From CAWEBF01 sp963807235 (GTDB lineage: Bacteria > Acidobacteriota > Vicinamibacteria > Vicinamibacterales > UBA2999): DNA of 64,000 nucleotides. The stretch covers positions 1 to 64,000 of the forward strand of contig CAWEBF010000025.1 in the NCBI GenBank assembly GCA_963807235.1. The letters run 5' to 3'. Below, piece after piece: positions 48,108 through 57,628 of the stretch. Made by a program: the position numbers and the translations under genes. The notes under the pieces were generated by a model that saw only the letters and a program-made list of their open reading frames with translations, made no database searches and was not told where the DNA came from. How positions within the stretch are numbered: the first letter of the stretch is position 1; each line of letters starts with the position of its first letter.

Positions 48108-49482
48108 ACACCACCACCGACGCCACCGTCGTGCGATCTGCCGCGACCTGCAGCGCTTCCTTGGCGCGTTCGACCGGATACTTCGCCGTGGCCAGTGACT
48201 TCGCGTCGAACCGCCCCGACTCGATCAGCCGCACGAACGTCGGGATGTCCCGCTTGATGTTCACGCCGGCGAAGTTGCCGCCGGCCTGCTGCTTGGTGCC
48301 GTTGGACCACGCGCCGGCCGGGAACGTCACGGTCGAACCAGCGGGATGACCCACGCCGCTCGTGCGCAGCCACCCTCCAGGGGGACAGAGTTGCCAGGCC
48401 TGCACGAGTACTTGCGTGCCCGTCGCGTCGGGCCCGACCTCTGTCTTCGGACGAAAGCGGTCGCCGCCCACCGCTTCGATCACGTAGTCGGGGCCGTCGG
48501 CGGCGGCGCCGCGCCCTCCAGCAAACGCGCGGTCGGTTTCACCCATCGTCATCTCGCGCAGCTTCAGCACCAGGTTTGCGTTGTCCACGTTCGGATCGAC
48601 CACCGCCGTCGCGCCGAGCTTGAGCGCGAGGTCGCGGCGATAGCGAATCGGCTCTACCGCGACGATCTTCGACGCGGCCATGATGCGGGCCCCTTGGATC
48701 GCGCTGAGGCCGACCGGACCGGCGCCAAACACCACTACGTTCGAGCCCGCCTCGATCGGCACGCGCATCATGGCCATACCCAGACCGGTCGTCGCCACGC
48801 ACGAGAGGAGCGACAGCTCGGCGGCGTCGTGGCTGCTGAAGATCGGGACGGTCTGTTCTTCCCAGGCCACCATCAACTCGGCGAATGCGCCCAGGTTTCC
48901 GTTCACCGGCGTGCCATCCGACAGCGAGGCCGCGGGAAGGAGCGGACGGCTGGCTCCGGACTGGCACCGGTCACCCTTGCCACGGAGGCAGTTGTAGCAC
49001 TCGCCGCATTGCGCAGTGACCGGCACCACCACGCGGTCCCCGACCTGCACGCGCTTCACCATCGCGCCCACTTCTTCCACGATGCCGACCCCACCGTGTC
49101 CGACGACGGCCGCGTTCAAGGCCGCAGGATTCAGCGGCGGCGCGCCGGGTGCGGGTGCCGCCGGCCGGGCGGGCGCGAGCGCGTTGACGATGGTGTAGCA
49201 GGCCTGCGCGGCCTGTATCCGCACGACGACCTGTCGCGGGTGGATCGCGCGGAGCGTAAGCGTCTCGACCTGCGTGGTCTTGAAGTCCGCGTGGCGCACG
49301 AGTGCCTTGAACTTCGTGCCCGCCATGCTGCGGCCGCCTGTCTGAACGGCCGGCGCCGTCTGTGCCTGGGCGTCTGCGCCGTGCGCGCCGCCCACGAGCG
49401 CGCCTCCCACCACCGCGGCGCTGTGCTTGATGAGGTCCCGGCGGGACACGCCGAGTTCGTCGTCGTAGGGATTGATCGACAT
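48100..49482 (-). CDS. Tat-exported zinc alcohol dehydrogenase (MDR family)
   Basis: A 460-residue dehydrogenase with a twin-arginine signal (VSRRDLIKHSAAVVGGALVG), so it works outside the cytoplasm, which is unusual for an NAD-type MDR enzyme. Catalytic-zinc candidates are Cys in QACYTIV and His in VVGHGGVGIVEE; the structural zinc is CGECYNCLRGKGDRC; the nucleotide fold has VVFGAGPVGLSAI. A disordered Pro/Ala stretch (ARPAAPAPGAPPLNP) is inserted near the active-site loop. AAAGGGG precedes the ATG. The nearby export of the feruloyl esterase suggests a shared aromatic or alcohol substrate, which is inference only. Confidence 0.86.
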   Translation of the reverse strand: MSINPYDDELGVSRRDLIKHSAAVVGGALVGGAHGADAQAQTAPAVQTGGRSMAGTKFKALVRHADFKTTQVETLTLRAIHPRQVVVRIQAAQACYTIVNALAPARPAAPAPGAPPLNPAALNAAVVGHGGVGIVEEVGAMVKRVQVGDRVVVPVTAQCGECYNCLRGKGDRCQSGASRPLLPAASLSDGTPVNGNLGAFAELMVAWEEQTVPIFSSHDAAELSLLSCVATTGLGMAMMRVPIEAGSNVVVFGAGPVGLSAIQGARIMAASKIVAVEPIRYRRDLALKLGATAVVDPNVDNANLVLKLREMTMGETDRAFAGGRGAAADGPDYVIEAVGGDRFRPKTEVGPDATGTQVLVQAWQLCPPGGWLRTSGVGHPAGSTVTFPAGAWSNGTKQQAGGNFAGVNIKRDIPTFVRLIESGRFDAKSLATAKYPVERAKEALQVAADRTTVASVVVFA

Positions 49483-49496
49483 GACGCCCCTTTCTT

Positions 49497-49525
49497 CCTG
49501 GAGCCTGGAGCCTGGAGCCTTGGCC
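49497..49525. repeat. Heptanucleotide array (GCCTGGA)x3
   Basis: Three near-perfect GCCTGGA units just upstream of the Tat-exported dehydrogenase start, between it and the divergent EF-P-like gene. Confidence 0.75.
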
Positions 49526-49584
49526 CCAGCGCGCGTGAGTATACGCGCTTTCCGCGGCTCGCCGAGGTGCGTCACAATACGGAC

Positions 49585-50160
49585 GTGGCATCGCTCATCG
49601 AGGCAATCGACATCAAGCGCAAGAGTTACTTCCAGCACGAAGGCGCGCCGTACGTGTGCCTGGACGTCGAAGTGTCCAAGCCGACGGCCCGCGGGGGTCA
49701 GACCCTGGTGCGACTGAAGATGCGCAACCTGCTCACCCGGTCCGTCTTCGACAAGACCTTCAAGGCCGGCGAGAAGTTCGCCGAGCCCGACCTCTCGATG
49801 TCGCAGGCGACCTTTCTGTACTCCGACGGCACCGGGTTCCACTTCATGGACCAGGAAACCTTCGAGACGCTGTCCCTTGCCGCCGACGTGGTCGGCGACG
49901 ATCGCGACCTTCTGGTGGACAACCTGCTGGTGCAGGTCCACAAGCTGGAAGGCCGGCCGTTTGGCTTGCAGTTCCCCGCGCACGTGGAGCTGACCGTCTC
50001 GTCCACGGAGCCCGCCGTGCGAGGCGACACGGCCAGCGGTGGCGCCACGAAGGCGGCCACGCTCGAGACTGGCCTCGAGGTGCGCGTGCCCCTTTTCATC
50101 AAGGAAGGGGAGAAGGTGAAGGTCCACACCGAAACGCGCGAGTTCGCCGGCCGCGCCTGA
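49585..50160 (+). CDS. efpL: Elongation factor P-like protein (EfpL/YeiP type)
   Basis: A 191-residue, three-domain EF-P paralogue. Domain I ends in the loop KPTARGGQTLVRLK; the PTARG motif is that of the EfpL/YeiP subgroup rather than the KPGKGGA loop of ordinary EF-P, so the tip residue is arginine instead of a modified lysine. Later domains match EF-P well (DKTFKAGEKF, FMDQETFETLSL, GATKAATLETGLEVRVPLF). Such factors help ribosomes through proline and related stalling motifs. The start GTG 49585 gives the usual length. The NUDIX gene starts one base after its stop. Confidence 0.87.
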   Translation: MASLIEAIDIKRKSYFQHEGAPYVCLDVEVSKPTARGGQTLVRLKMRNLLTRSVFDKTFKAGEKFAEPDLSMSQATFLYSDGTGFHFMDQETFETLSLAADVVGDDRDLLVDNLLVQVHKLEGRPFGLQFPAHVELTVSSTEPAVRGDTASGGATKAATLETGLEVRVPLFIKEGEKVKVHTETREFAGRA

Positions 50161-50161
50161 G

Positions 50162-50630
50162 GTGGGCAGGCCGAGCCGCTACTTCCGGGCCGGCGTTGGT
50201 GCGGTGATTCTCGACGCCCGCGGCCGCGTGCTCGTGCTCGAGCGGGCCGACGTGCCAGGCGCGTGGCAGTTCCCGCAAGGCGGGCTCGACGACGGCGAGA
50301 CGCCGCTTGCCGCGGCGCGGCGCGAGGCCGAGGAAGAGACCGGCATTCCAGGAAAGGCGCTGCGTCTGGTGGGCCGGTATCCGGATCTGCTCGCGTACGA
50401 GCTGCCGCAAGCCGCGCAGTCCAAGCGAACGGGAATGGGCCAGGTGCAGTACTGGTTCTACTTCGAGACGCGCGACGCGGCGGCACCCCTCGACCGGCTG
50501 CCGCCGGGAGAGTTCCGCGCCGCCCGGTGGACGACGATGAGCCGCGCCATCGCTGGCGCCGCGCCCTTCCGGGCTCCGCTCTACACGAAGCTCGGCGCGC
50601 TATCTCACCGCGCTGCGGCGCTCGCGCTGA
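50162..50630 (+). CDS. NUDIX hydrolase, RppH-like, frameshift near the end
   Basis: About 155 residues. It has YFRAGVGAVILDARGRVLVL, GAWQFPQGG and a complete NUDIX box, GLDDGETPLAAARREAEEET. This is the pattern of RNA pyrophosphohydrolase RppH, which removes pyrophosphate from mRNA 5' ends, but dinucleoside polyphosphate hydrolysis is equally possible. The unbroken frame continues 500 bases into the antisense of the aroG-type gene, which is unlikely. A one-base insertion near 50599 would give the natural ending LYTKLGAYLTALRRSR and a TGA at 50628. It starts one base after the EF-P-like stop. Confidence 0.82.
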
Positions 50631-51688
50631 ACCTTGCCGCGCACTTGCTGCGCCTTGGCCAGCTGCTCCAGGATCGGCTCGGTCTGCTCGAACGAGATGC
50701 AGGCGTCGGTGATGCTCTGGCCGAAGGTGGCCTGCTGCCCGGGCGTGTAGTCCTGGCGCCCCTCCACGAGGTGGCTCTCGAGCATCACGCCGAAAATCTG
50801 CCACGACCCTCCGGCCACCTGCTCGGCCACCGACGCGGCGACCTCCGCCTGCCGTTTGTGGTCCTTGCTGCTGTTGCCGTGCGAGCAGTCCACCATCACC
50901 GTCTCCCGCAGCCCGTACTTCCCAAGCCGCGAACATGCATCGGACACGTGGCCGGGGTCGTAGTTGGGGCCGGTGCGCGAGCCGCCTCGCAGGATGACGT
51001 GACACGTGGTGTTGCCGGCCGTCTGGAAGATCGCCGAGACGCCCTGCTTGGTGACCGACGGAAAGAGATGCGAGGAGCGGGCCGACAGCACCGCGTCCAC
51101 CGCGGTCTGCACGGTACCGTCGGTGCCGTTCTTGAATCCGACGGGCATCGATAGTCCCGACGCCAGCTCGCGATGGACCTGGCTTTCGGTTGTGCGTGCC
51201 CCGATGGCCACCCACGACGTCAGGTCGGCGATGTGCTGGGGAATCTGCGTGTCCAGGAACTCCGACGCCGTGGCCAGGCCCATGTCGTTCACGTCCAGCA
51301 GCAACTGGCGCGCCAGGCGCAGGCCCTTGTTGATGTGAAAGCTTTCGTCGAGGTCGGGGTCGTTGATGAGACCTTTCCAGCCCACCGATGTGCGCGGCTT
51401 CTCGAAGTAGCACCGCATCAACAGGATCAGGTGATCCTGATAGCGCTCCCGCAGCGGGACGAGCCGCCTGGCATAGGCGCGCGCCGCTTCCGGATCGTGA
51501 ATCGAACACGGTCCGACCACCACGACCAGGCGTGGATCCTGCCCTTCGAGCGCATCCGCCACCGCCTGGCGCGTTCCCGTCACCACTTCGGCGGCCCGCT
51601 CGGAGACCGGAATCTCCTCCACCAGAATGGCCGGCGGCAGCAGCGGGCGCACCAGGGTGATGCGAAGGTCGTCGGTCTTTCTCACCAC
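50600..51688 (-). CDS. aroG: 3-deoxy-7-phosphoheptulonate synthase (DAHP synthase, type I)
   Basis: A 362-residue enzyme of the AroG/AroF/AroH family, which joins phosphoenolpyruvate and erythrose 4-phosphate as the first step of the shikimate pathway. Conserved parts are VVVVGPCSIHD, MRCYFEKPRTSVGWKGLINDP, the metal and substrate residues around GARTTESQVHRE, VGFKNGTDG, CHVILRGG, VDCSHGNSSKDH and MLESHLVEG. The GTG at 51688 or 51685 is the start. It is divergent from the small SnoaL-like gene at 51720. Confidence 0.95.
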   Translation of the reverse strand: MVRKTDDLRITLVRPLLPPAILVEEIPVSERAAEVVTGTRQAVADALEGQDPRLVVVVGPCSIHDPEAARAYARRLVPLRERYQDHLILLMRCYFEKPRTSVGWKGLINDPDLDESFHINKGLRLARQLLLDVNDMGLATASEFLDTQIPQHIADLTSWVAIGARTTESQVHRELASGLSMPVGFKNGTDGTVQTAVDAVLSARSSHLFPSVTKQGVSAIFQTAGNTTCHVILRGGSRTGPNYDPGHVSDACSRLGKYGLRETVMVDCSHGNSSKDHKRQAEVAASVAEQVAGGSWQIFGVMLESHLVEGRQDYTPGQQATFGQSITDACISFEQTEPILEQLAKAQQVRGKVQRERRSAVR

Positions 51689-51719
51689 AATCCGATCAGA
51701 TTACCGTAAACTCCGCCAC

Positions 51720-52163
51720 ATGCCGACGATCCGCCTGGCGGTGGTTGCCGCCTTGGCGCTCGTGAGCGCAGCGCATCACGCCACTGCGCAATCCGCCGTC
51801 GAGCGCGAGCTGATTCAGCTCGAGCGCGATTGGGACGCGGCGTTTTTCCGCAACGACACGGCGTTCATCGACCGCGTGCTGGCCGTCGAGTTCATGGCCA
51901 CGTACCCCGACGGCTCACGCGGCGACCGCGCCAAGGAGCTCGCCAACGCCGCCGCCTTCAACCAGCAGGTCGAGTCGTCCACGCTCAGCGAGTTCACCGT
52001 GCAGGTGCATGGAGACACGGCGATCGTGTGGTTCACGAGACGGCTGGTGGGACCGAGCAAGGGCAAGCGGCTCGAGGTCGTGCATCGATACCTGGACGTG
52101 TTCGTGCGCCGCGACGGCCGCTGGCAGTGCGTCGCGACGCAAAGCGTGAGGCTGCCGGAGTGA
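51720..52163 (+). CDS. Secreted DUF4440/SnoaL-like protein
   Basis: A 147-residue NTF2-fold protein with a signal peptide (RLAVVAALALVSAAHHATA). It has LERDWDAAFFRNDTAFIDRV, FMATYPDGSRGDRAKEL, GDTAIVWFTRRLVG and VFVRRDGRWQCVATQ, all typical of DUF4440. These domains bind small ligands, and the function here is unknown. Unlike the similar remnant at 30093, it is intact. Confidence 0.82.
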   Translation: MPTIRLAVVAALALVSAAHHATAQSAVERELIQLERDWDAAFFRNDTAFIDRVLAVEFMATYPDGSRGDRAKELANAAAFNQQVESSTLSEFTVQVHGDTAIVWFTRRLVGPSKGKRLEVVHRYLDVFVRRDGRWQCVATQSVRLPE

Positions 52164-52197
52164 AACAACGATTGAGACAACCGTTCGAGGTGATTGC

Positions 52198-53333
52198 ATG
52201 AGGATCGTTTACGCATGTGTCGTCCTGACAGCGCGCCACCTTCTCGGGTTGTCCCTCGTGGTGGCGGCGCTCGCCTGGCCGTTGCCGCTCCGTGGCCAGG
52301 CTCCCGCCGCGGCGCCCGCGTCGTGCGAACCAGCAGGCCCGGTGAAGTTCGTCTGCGGCCAGGCAGGCCCGGAGGACCTGGTGGCCGTTCCCAACACGCG
52401 CTGGCTCATCGCGTCGGCCTTCGGGGGCGATGGTGGCTTGTTCCTGATCGACACGCGCGCCGCGTCGTCAACGAAGATCTTTCCGAGCGCCACAGCCGCG
52501 GTCAGGCTGGACAAGGAAACCTACGACACGTGCCCGGGTCCTCCGCAGACCGCGCCGCGTATCCAGACTCACGGGCTGTTCATCCAGGAGGGCAGCGGCG
52601 GCCGGCACACGCTGTACGTCGTGATCCACGGCAGCCGTGAGTCCGTGGAGGTCTTCGAGCTGGACGCGCGCGGCCAGTCGCCGACACTTGCGTGGATCGG
52701 CTGCGCAATCGCGCCGGACCCGATCGGGTTGAACTCCGTGCTGGCCCTGCCAGGCGGCGGCTTCGTGGCCACCAACTTCCAACCGCGCGCGCCTGCTGGC
52801 GCCGCCCCTGGCGGCGGCTTCCAGTCGGCCTTGATCAACGGAGAGAACAACGGCGAGCTGTGGGAATGGCACACCGGCCGCGGCTGGGCCAAGGTGCCCG
52901 GCAGCGAATCGGCCGGCGCGAACGGGCTCGAGATGTCCAAGGACGGCAAGTGGTTCTACGTGGCGCAATGGGGCAACCGCTCGTTCATGCGCGTATCGCG
53001 TGGAGTGACCCCTGTCGTGAGGGACACGCTGAACCTGGGTTTCCGCGTGGACAACGTGCGCTGGGCACCCGACGGCACGCTGCTCGTGGCCGGGCAGGGC
53101 GGCCCTGACTGCGCAGTGTTCGGCCCGGGCCGTGCCGCCGGCCCGTGCAACGGCGTCGCCACTTCGACGATTGGCAAGGTGGATCCGGTGAAGTGGACCT
53201 ACACGACCATCGTGGACTACCCGACCAGCCCGGTCATCTCGGCGGCCACCGTGGCGATCCAGGTCGGCGACGAGCTGTGGGCGGGATCGTTCCGCGGCGA
53301 CCGCATCGCCCGGTATCCCGCCAAGGGCTTGCG

Positions 53334-53337
<4 letters not shown>
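52198..53337 (+). CDS. Secreted SMP-30/gluconolactonase-like beta-propeller protein
   Basis: A 379-residue exported protein. A signal peptide (LLGLSLVVAALAWPLPLRG) is followed by propeller-like repeats: LVAVPNTRWLIASAFGG, THGLFIQEGSGGRHTLYVVI, NSVLALPGGGFVATNF, GLEMSKDGKWFYVAQWG and NVRWAPDGTLLVAGQGG. The fold resembles SMP-30 or paraoxonase-like proteins, which often hydrolyse lactones and use calcium; the catalytic residues cannot be pinned down by eye. GAGG lies eight bases before the ATG. The final codons touch a heptanucleotide array. Confidence 0.78.
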
Positions 53338-53832
<495 letters not shown>

Positions 53833-53855
<23 letters not shown>

Positions 53856-54588
53856 TTCGAGATGCTAGCGCCTGATGTGCCAGCGTCAAGAGCGCGATCG
53901 TCGCCGTGTCGCTGCGAAGCGTGCGCGATCCAATGCCGGCCGTATGGAAGCCGTGCCGTTCGAGAAGCGCCAGCTCGAATTCGGTCCAGCCGCCTTCGGG
54001 CCCGACCGCAATCAGCATGCGCGTGGCTGCGTCGCCGCCGACCACGTCGTCGAACGTTTCCTCGCGTCCGGGCTGCGCGGCAACCCGCACGCCGCCGGGA
54101 AACAACCCATCCAGCTCGTCCTCGATCAGCACCTTGAACCGGCGGTGAACCGTGACGACAGGCAGCCGCGTATCGCGTGCCTGCTGGAGACCTTCGATGA
54201 GCAGTGGCCCGTAGGTGGAAGGCGCCAGGACGTGCGCGCCGAAGTAGTCCCGCTCCACACGCGCGGCATTGGTCAGGATCACCTGGCCCACGCCCAGCGC
54301 CGCCAGCTGGCTCCACAGCCGCCGCAACACCTTGGGCCGCGGCAGCGCCAGCAGCAAATCGACGCGCGGCCGCGGCGGTGTGGTCGCCTCGAACGCGCAG
54401 ATCATCGACACGTTCGCGGCATCGACCGCGGTCACGGTGCCCATCCCGAGCGGGCCATCGACCAGCCCGATGCGCACCTTCTGGCCTGGCACGGCCTTGA
54501 GCACCGCCGTCACGTGGGCGCCGCGGCCGTCCGTGAGACGAACGGCTCCGCCGTCGATTTCGCCGGGACGGAGCAGAATCAGGTTCAC
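53833..54588 (-). CDS. rsmE: 16S rRNA (uracil(1498)-N(3))-methyltransferase
   Basis: A 251-residue SPOUT-class methyltransferase that methylates U1498 of 16S rRNA. It has an N-terminal PUA-like domain (LRPGEIDGGAVRLTDGRGAH), VDLLLALPRPKVLRRLWSQL, GVGQVILTNAARVER, AVGPEGGWTEFELALL and SRTLRSDTATIALL (SAM-binding knot). The start GTG 54588 overlaps the upstream gene's stop (GTGA). The C-terminal residues TTND are encoded by a heptanucleotide array and may not be native. Confidence 0.93.
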
Positions 54589-55664
54589 GCGATGCTGGTC
54601 AGGTCCGGGGTCCGGCCGGCTGCGATCGTGTCGAGAATCGCCCGCGGAAACGGGGCCTCGTACAAGCTGTCGTCGTCGTGCGAGGAGCGGAAGAAGTCGG
54701 CGATGAACCGCATCCGTTGTTCGAGCACCGACCAGTCGATGGCGCCGGATCCGTGCGTGCTGTCGGGCGCCGAGTCGAAGGTCGAAACCAGCGAGGCCAG
54801 CTCCACGTTGCTCAACGACTTCAGCGTCGCCGGAAAACGCTGATTCACGTCCGACCCCAGCCGAAGCGTGCGCCCCCGCGGCAACCCGATGGTCATCATC
54901 AGGTCGGTGATCACGACGCGCACGACCGATCGCACCTCCTGCGCCAGGTCGTCCACCATCCCGTTGACGAGGTCCTTCAGCAATCCGGCGCGGCCCGGGA
55001 CAGCGGCCACCGCCTCCAGCCGATCCAGGATCTCGCGGCGCACCTCCGCCACGTCGAGCAGCGACGCGTCCATGGCCTCGCGAATCTCCGGCTGAAGCCG
55101 CGTCTGCTCGTGCAGGCCGATCTGCACGTTGGCGAGAAACGCCGCTTGCGCCCGTAACCTTGGATCGCTCGCCGCCGCCGCCGTCTGATAGTTCACGAAC
55201 GCCCGTCGCAACAGGTCCGCGTCGTCGGGGGGCGGCCCGCCTTCGAGCACGCGGGCGAAGCCGCGCCCGATTTCCTCGAACACCTTGAGATTGCCGCGCG
55301 CCACGGCGTCGGCCGCGCGACCCACGCCTGGCAGGGCCAAGCTGACCTGTGCCACGAGCCCCGCCAGCACTTCCGACGACAGGCCGGGCATGCGCGCGAG
55401 CTGACGGCCCAGGGCGCGCTTGTCGAGCCGGCTCCTGAAGTGGCGTCCGACCGCGCGCGAGACGTCCTCGCGCCTGATCGTGCAGCCGGCCTGCTTCGAC
55501 GCCCACGTGGCGAACGTGCACCAGTTCGCGGCGCCGGGCATTCGCACGTGGAACGCGTTGGCCAGGTGGCCGTACGCAACCGTGATGCGCAGGTTGCGCA
55601 GCACGGGATCCGCGACGGTGGTCACGGCGTCGATCTCGGCAACAGACGGAGGTGAAGGCGGCAT
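54585..55664 (-). CDS. Conserved protein of unknown function
   Basis: A 359-residue predicted cytoplasmic, mostly helical protein. I recognise no named domain. Conserved-looking stretches are LRITVAYGHLANAFHVRMPG, NWCTFATWASKQAG, IREAMDASLLDVAEVRREI, LMMTIGLPRGRTLRLGSDV and ERMRFIADFFRSSHDDDSLYEAPF-like text near the end. Its stop overlaps the rsmE start (GTGA). Its ATG overlaps the ATG of the divergent gene on the other strand, leaving no promoter space, so one of the two starts is probably further inside. Confidence 0.65.
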   Translation of the reverse strand: MPPSPPSVAEIDAVTTVADPVLRNLRITVAYGHLANAFHVRMPGAANWCTFATWASKQAGCTIRREDVSRAVGRHFRSRLDKRALGRQLARMPGLSSEVLAGLVAQVSLALPGVGRAADAVARGNLKVFEEIGRGFARVLEGGPPPDDADLLRRAFVNYQTAAAASDPRLRAQAAFLANVQIGLHEQTRLQPEIREAMDASLLDVAEVRREILDRLEAVAAVPGRAGLLKDLVNGMVDDLAQEVRSVVRVVITDLMMTIGLPRGRTLRLGSDVNQRFPATLKSLSNVELASLVSTFDSAPDSTHGSGAIDWSVLEQRMRFIADFFRSSHDDDSLYEAPFPRAILDTIAAGRTPDLTSIA

Positions 55665-57123
55665 GACCCCAGCCCGGTGGGAAGATTTGAAGTGTAGTCT
55701 AGTGGCCTTGATCCTGGCGGCATCCTACGGTGTTGGCGCATTGGTCGTCGCCGGCCTGGCGCTCGCGCTTCTCGCGATTCCCATCCAGGTGAGCGACAGC
55801 TTCGGCAACATGCTGAAGCTGTCCACGCCGTGGCCTGTGTTCGCGATCCAGGAATTCACACAGCCCAGCTACCTGCGCCCGTTCCTGTGGTTGCAGCTCA
55901 AGGCCGTCAACGATCTGTCGGGCGGCCAGTACTACGCGTGGTTCAGGGGATTCCACGTGATGCAGGTCGTTGTGCTGGCGGGTCTCTACCTGCATCTGGT
56001 TCGGCCCCGCGCCTGGCGCGACGCCGCCGCGGTGCCCCTGGGTCTTGCCGTCCTGGTCGGCCACCACGCTTTCACCGGTACGGTGACCGAGGCATTTCCG
56101 ATCAACACGTTCCTGACCGTGGTGGTCTGCTGCTTCGCCGCGGCCGCCCTGGCGCTCGGGAAGGAGCGCTGGTGGAACAGCCTGCTGGCCGTGGCGATCT
56201 TCGTCTACGCGGTGCTGTCAGTGGAAAGCGGGCTCCTGGTGTTCGTGGTGTTCGCGGTGGCCGCGATGACCGGCGCTCGCGGCGTTCCCCGGCCGGGACT
56301 CATCGCCCTTGCCGTGGCGCTGGCCGGCTACTTCGTGCTCCGGTTCGCGGTGCTGGACGTCGGCACGCCCGCGCTCAGCGAGCGGGCATCCGGGTTCGGC
56401 TTCTCGGTGCTCGAACCGGCGGAGCTGGCGCGGCGATTCGCCGATCGACGGCTGGCCTTCTACGCGTACAACGTCGTGGCGTCGGGGATGTCGGTGGTCC
56501 TGGGTGAACCGCGGGGAGGGGTGTTCCGGCTGATCGACGGCCTTCGGCTTGGCGCTCCCTACCCGGCGATCGTCGCCACGGCCGTGGCGACCACGGCGGC
56601 GTCGGTTCTCGTAGCGATGTTCGCCTGGCGCCGGCGCTCCGCGTGGCGGGAGCGTGTCTTCACCCACGAGGATCGGCTGGTGCTGCTCTTCCTGGCGGTG
56701 CTGCCCGCGAATGCGGCGATCAGCTTCCCGTACACGAAGGACGTGATCATGAGCCCGGCCGCGGCATTCATGGCGCTCGCCGTGTTCGTCGCCGCCCGGG
56801 AGCTGCTGATTCCGCCGGACGGCGCCGCCGCGGGTCCGCATCCTGGTGCCGCGGCGCGGCGGCGTGCTCTCGCGCTCGCGGCGTGCGCCCTGCTGTCGAT
56901 CGCCTGGTCGGTTCGGCTGCTGTCGCTGCACGTCGAGATGCGCGTCGCGCAGCACAAGGTGCGCGAGGACTGGGCGTACGTGGACGACTGGATCGCGCTG
57001 CAGCGGCTGGACGTCGGCACGCCGGCGAGCCGCGCATTGAAGGAGTCGCTACGCACGGACGCGATCCTGGTGCGGGATCCGGCTGGCGAGCTCGACTGGG
57101 CGCGGCGGAGGATCTTCTATTGA
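55663..57123 (+). CDS. Polytopic membrane protein, unknown function
   Basis: Up to 486 residues with about ten helices (SYGVGALVVAGLALALLAIP, FHVMQVVVLAGLYLHLV, LLVFVVFAVAAMTGA, AAAFMALAVFVAARELLI), resembling large unassigned membrane proteins of the glycosyltransferase-like GT-C type. No catalytic motif can be named. Start ATG 55663 overlaps the divergent ATG; a GTG at 55702 is an alternative. The TTG start of the next gene overlaps the stop. Confidence 0.68.
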   Translation: MTPARWEDLKCSLVALILAASYGVGALVVAGLALALLAIPIQVSDSFGNMLKLSTPWPVFAIQEFTQPSYLRPFLWLQLKAVNDLSGGQYYAWFRGFHVMQVVVLAGLYLHLVRPRAWRDAAAVPLGLAVLVGHHAFTGTVTEAFPINTFLTVVVCCFAAAALALGKERWWNSLLAVAIFVYAVLSVESGLLVFVVFAVAAMTGARGVPRPGLIALAVALAGYFVLRFAVLDVGTPALSERASGFGFSVLEPAELARRFADRRLAFYAYNVVASGMSVVLGEPRGGVFRLIDGLRLGAPYPAIVATAVATTAASVLVAMFAWRRRSAWRERVFTHEDRLVLLFLAVLPANAAISFPYTKDVIMSPAAAFMALAVFVAARELLIPPDGAAAGPHPGAAARRRALALAACALLSIAWSVRLLSLHVEMRVAQHKVREDWAYVDDWIALQRLDVGTPASRALKESLRTDAILVRDPAGELDWARRRIFY

Positions 57124-57594
57124 AGCCGAACCGTCTGACCCTGGCAGTGCTCACGGCCCCTGTTCTGGCGGCCGCGTGCCTTGTGCTGACCGTGCAGGCG
57201 GCCGAGTGGAGCGGCCGCGACTGGTGGTCGGACACGCGACCGGCAAACGCCGCGGAGGCAGCGGCGTGGGGACGGGCGGCCGATCTGGTGCGAATGCTGA
57301 AACGTGGCGATCATCCCGAGCAAGTCTCCCCGGTACGCGCCGGATTGATTCGCGAATCGCCCGCCTGGCTATCGGCGATCGAAGCGGCGATGTGGAGCGA
57401 CGGCGCCGCGATGATCAGGCTGCTCGAGCGCGAGGGCGCGGTACTCGACGGATGCGAGGCAGCGCCAGCTCGCGTGCCTGGCGAGCGATCTCGGCGAAAC
57501 GGAAACCGCGAGTTACCTGATGGCGCCCGACCGCGTGGCGTGCGAGCCGGGCCAGGCGCTGGCCGCAGTGAAGGCGCGCACAGGACCCTCATAA
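57120..57594 (+). CDS. Small secreted ankyrin-like protein, one frameshift
   Basis: About 157 residues after removal of one inserted base near 57454. It has a signal-like N-terminus (LTLAVLTAPVLAAACLVLTVQA), then a helical part (AWGRAADLVRMLKRGDHPEQ, AAMIRLLEREGAVLDG, then LACLASDLGETETASYL) that resembles one or two degenerate ankyrin repeats. The TTG start overlaps the membrane-protein stop, so they are likely co-translated. A heptanucleotide array follows. Confidence 0.55.
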
Positions 57595-57628
57595 GCCGGA
57601 AGCCGGACGCCGGAAGCCGGGAGTCGCC
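57593..57628. repeat. Heptanucleotide array (GAAGCCG)
   Basis: Units GAAGCCG, GACGCCG, GAAGCCG and GGAGTCG between the convergent ankyrin-like and hydrolase genes. Confidence 0.78.

Noticed and set aside
50630..51154. Extension of the NUDIX frame into the DAHP synthase gene
   Set aside because: The extra 170 residues are antisense to a conserved enzyme and lack homology-like features. A one-base insertion near 50599 gives a natural ending.
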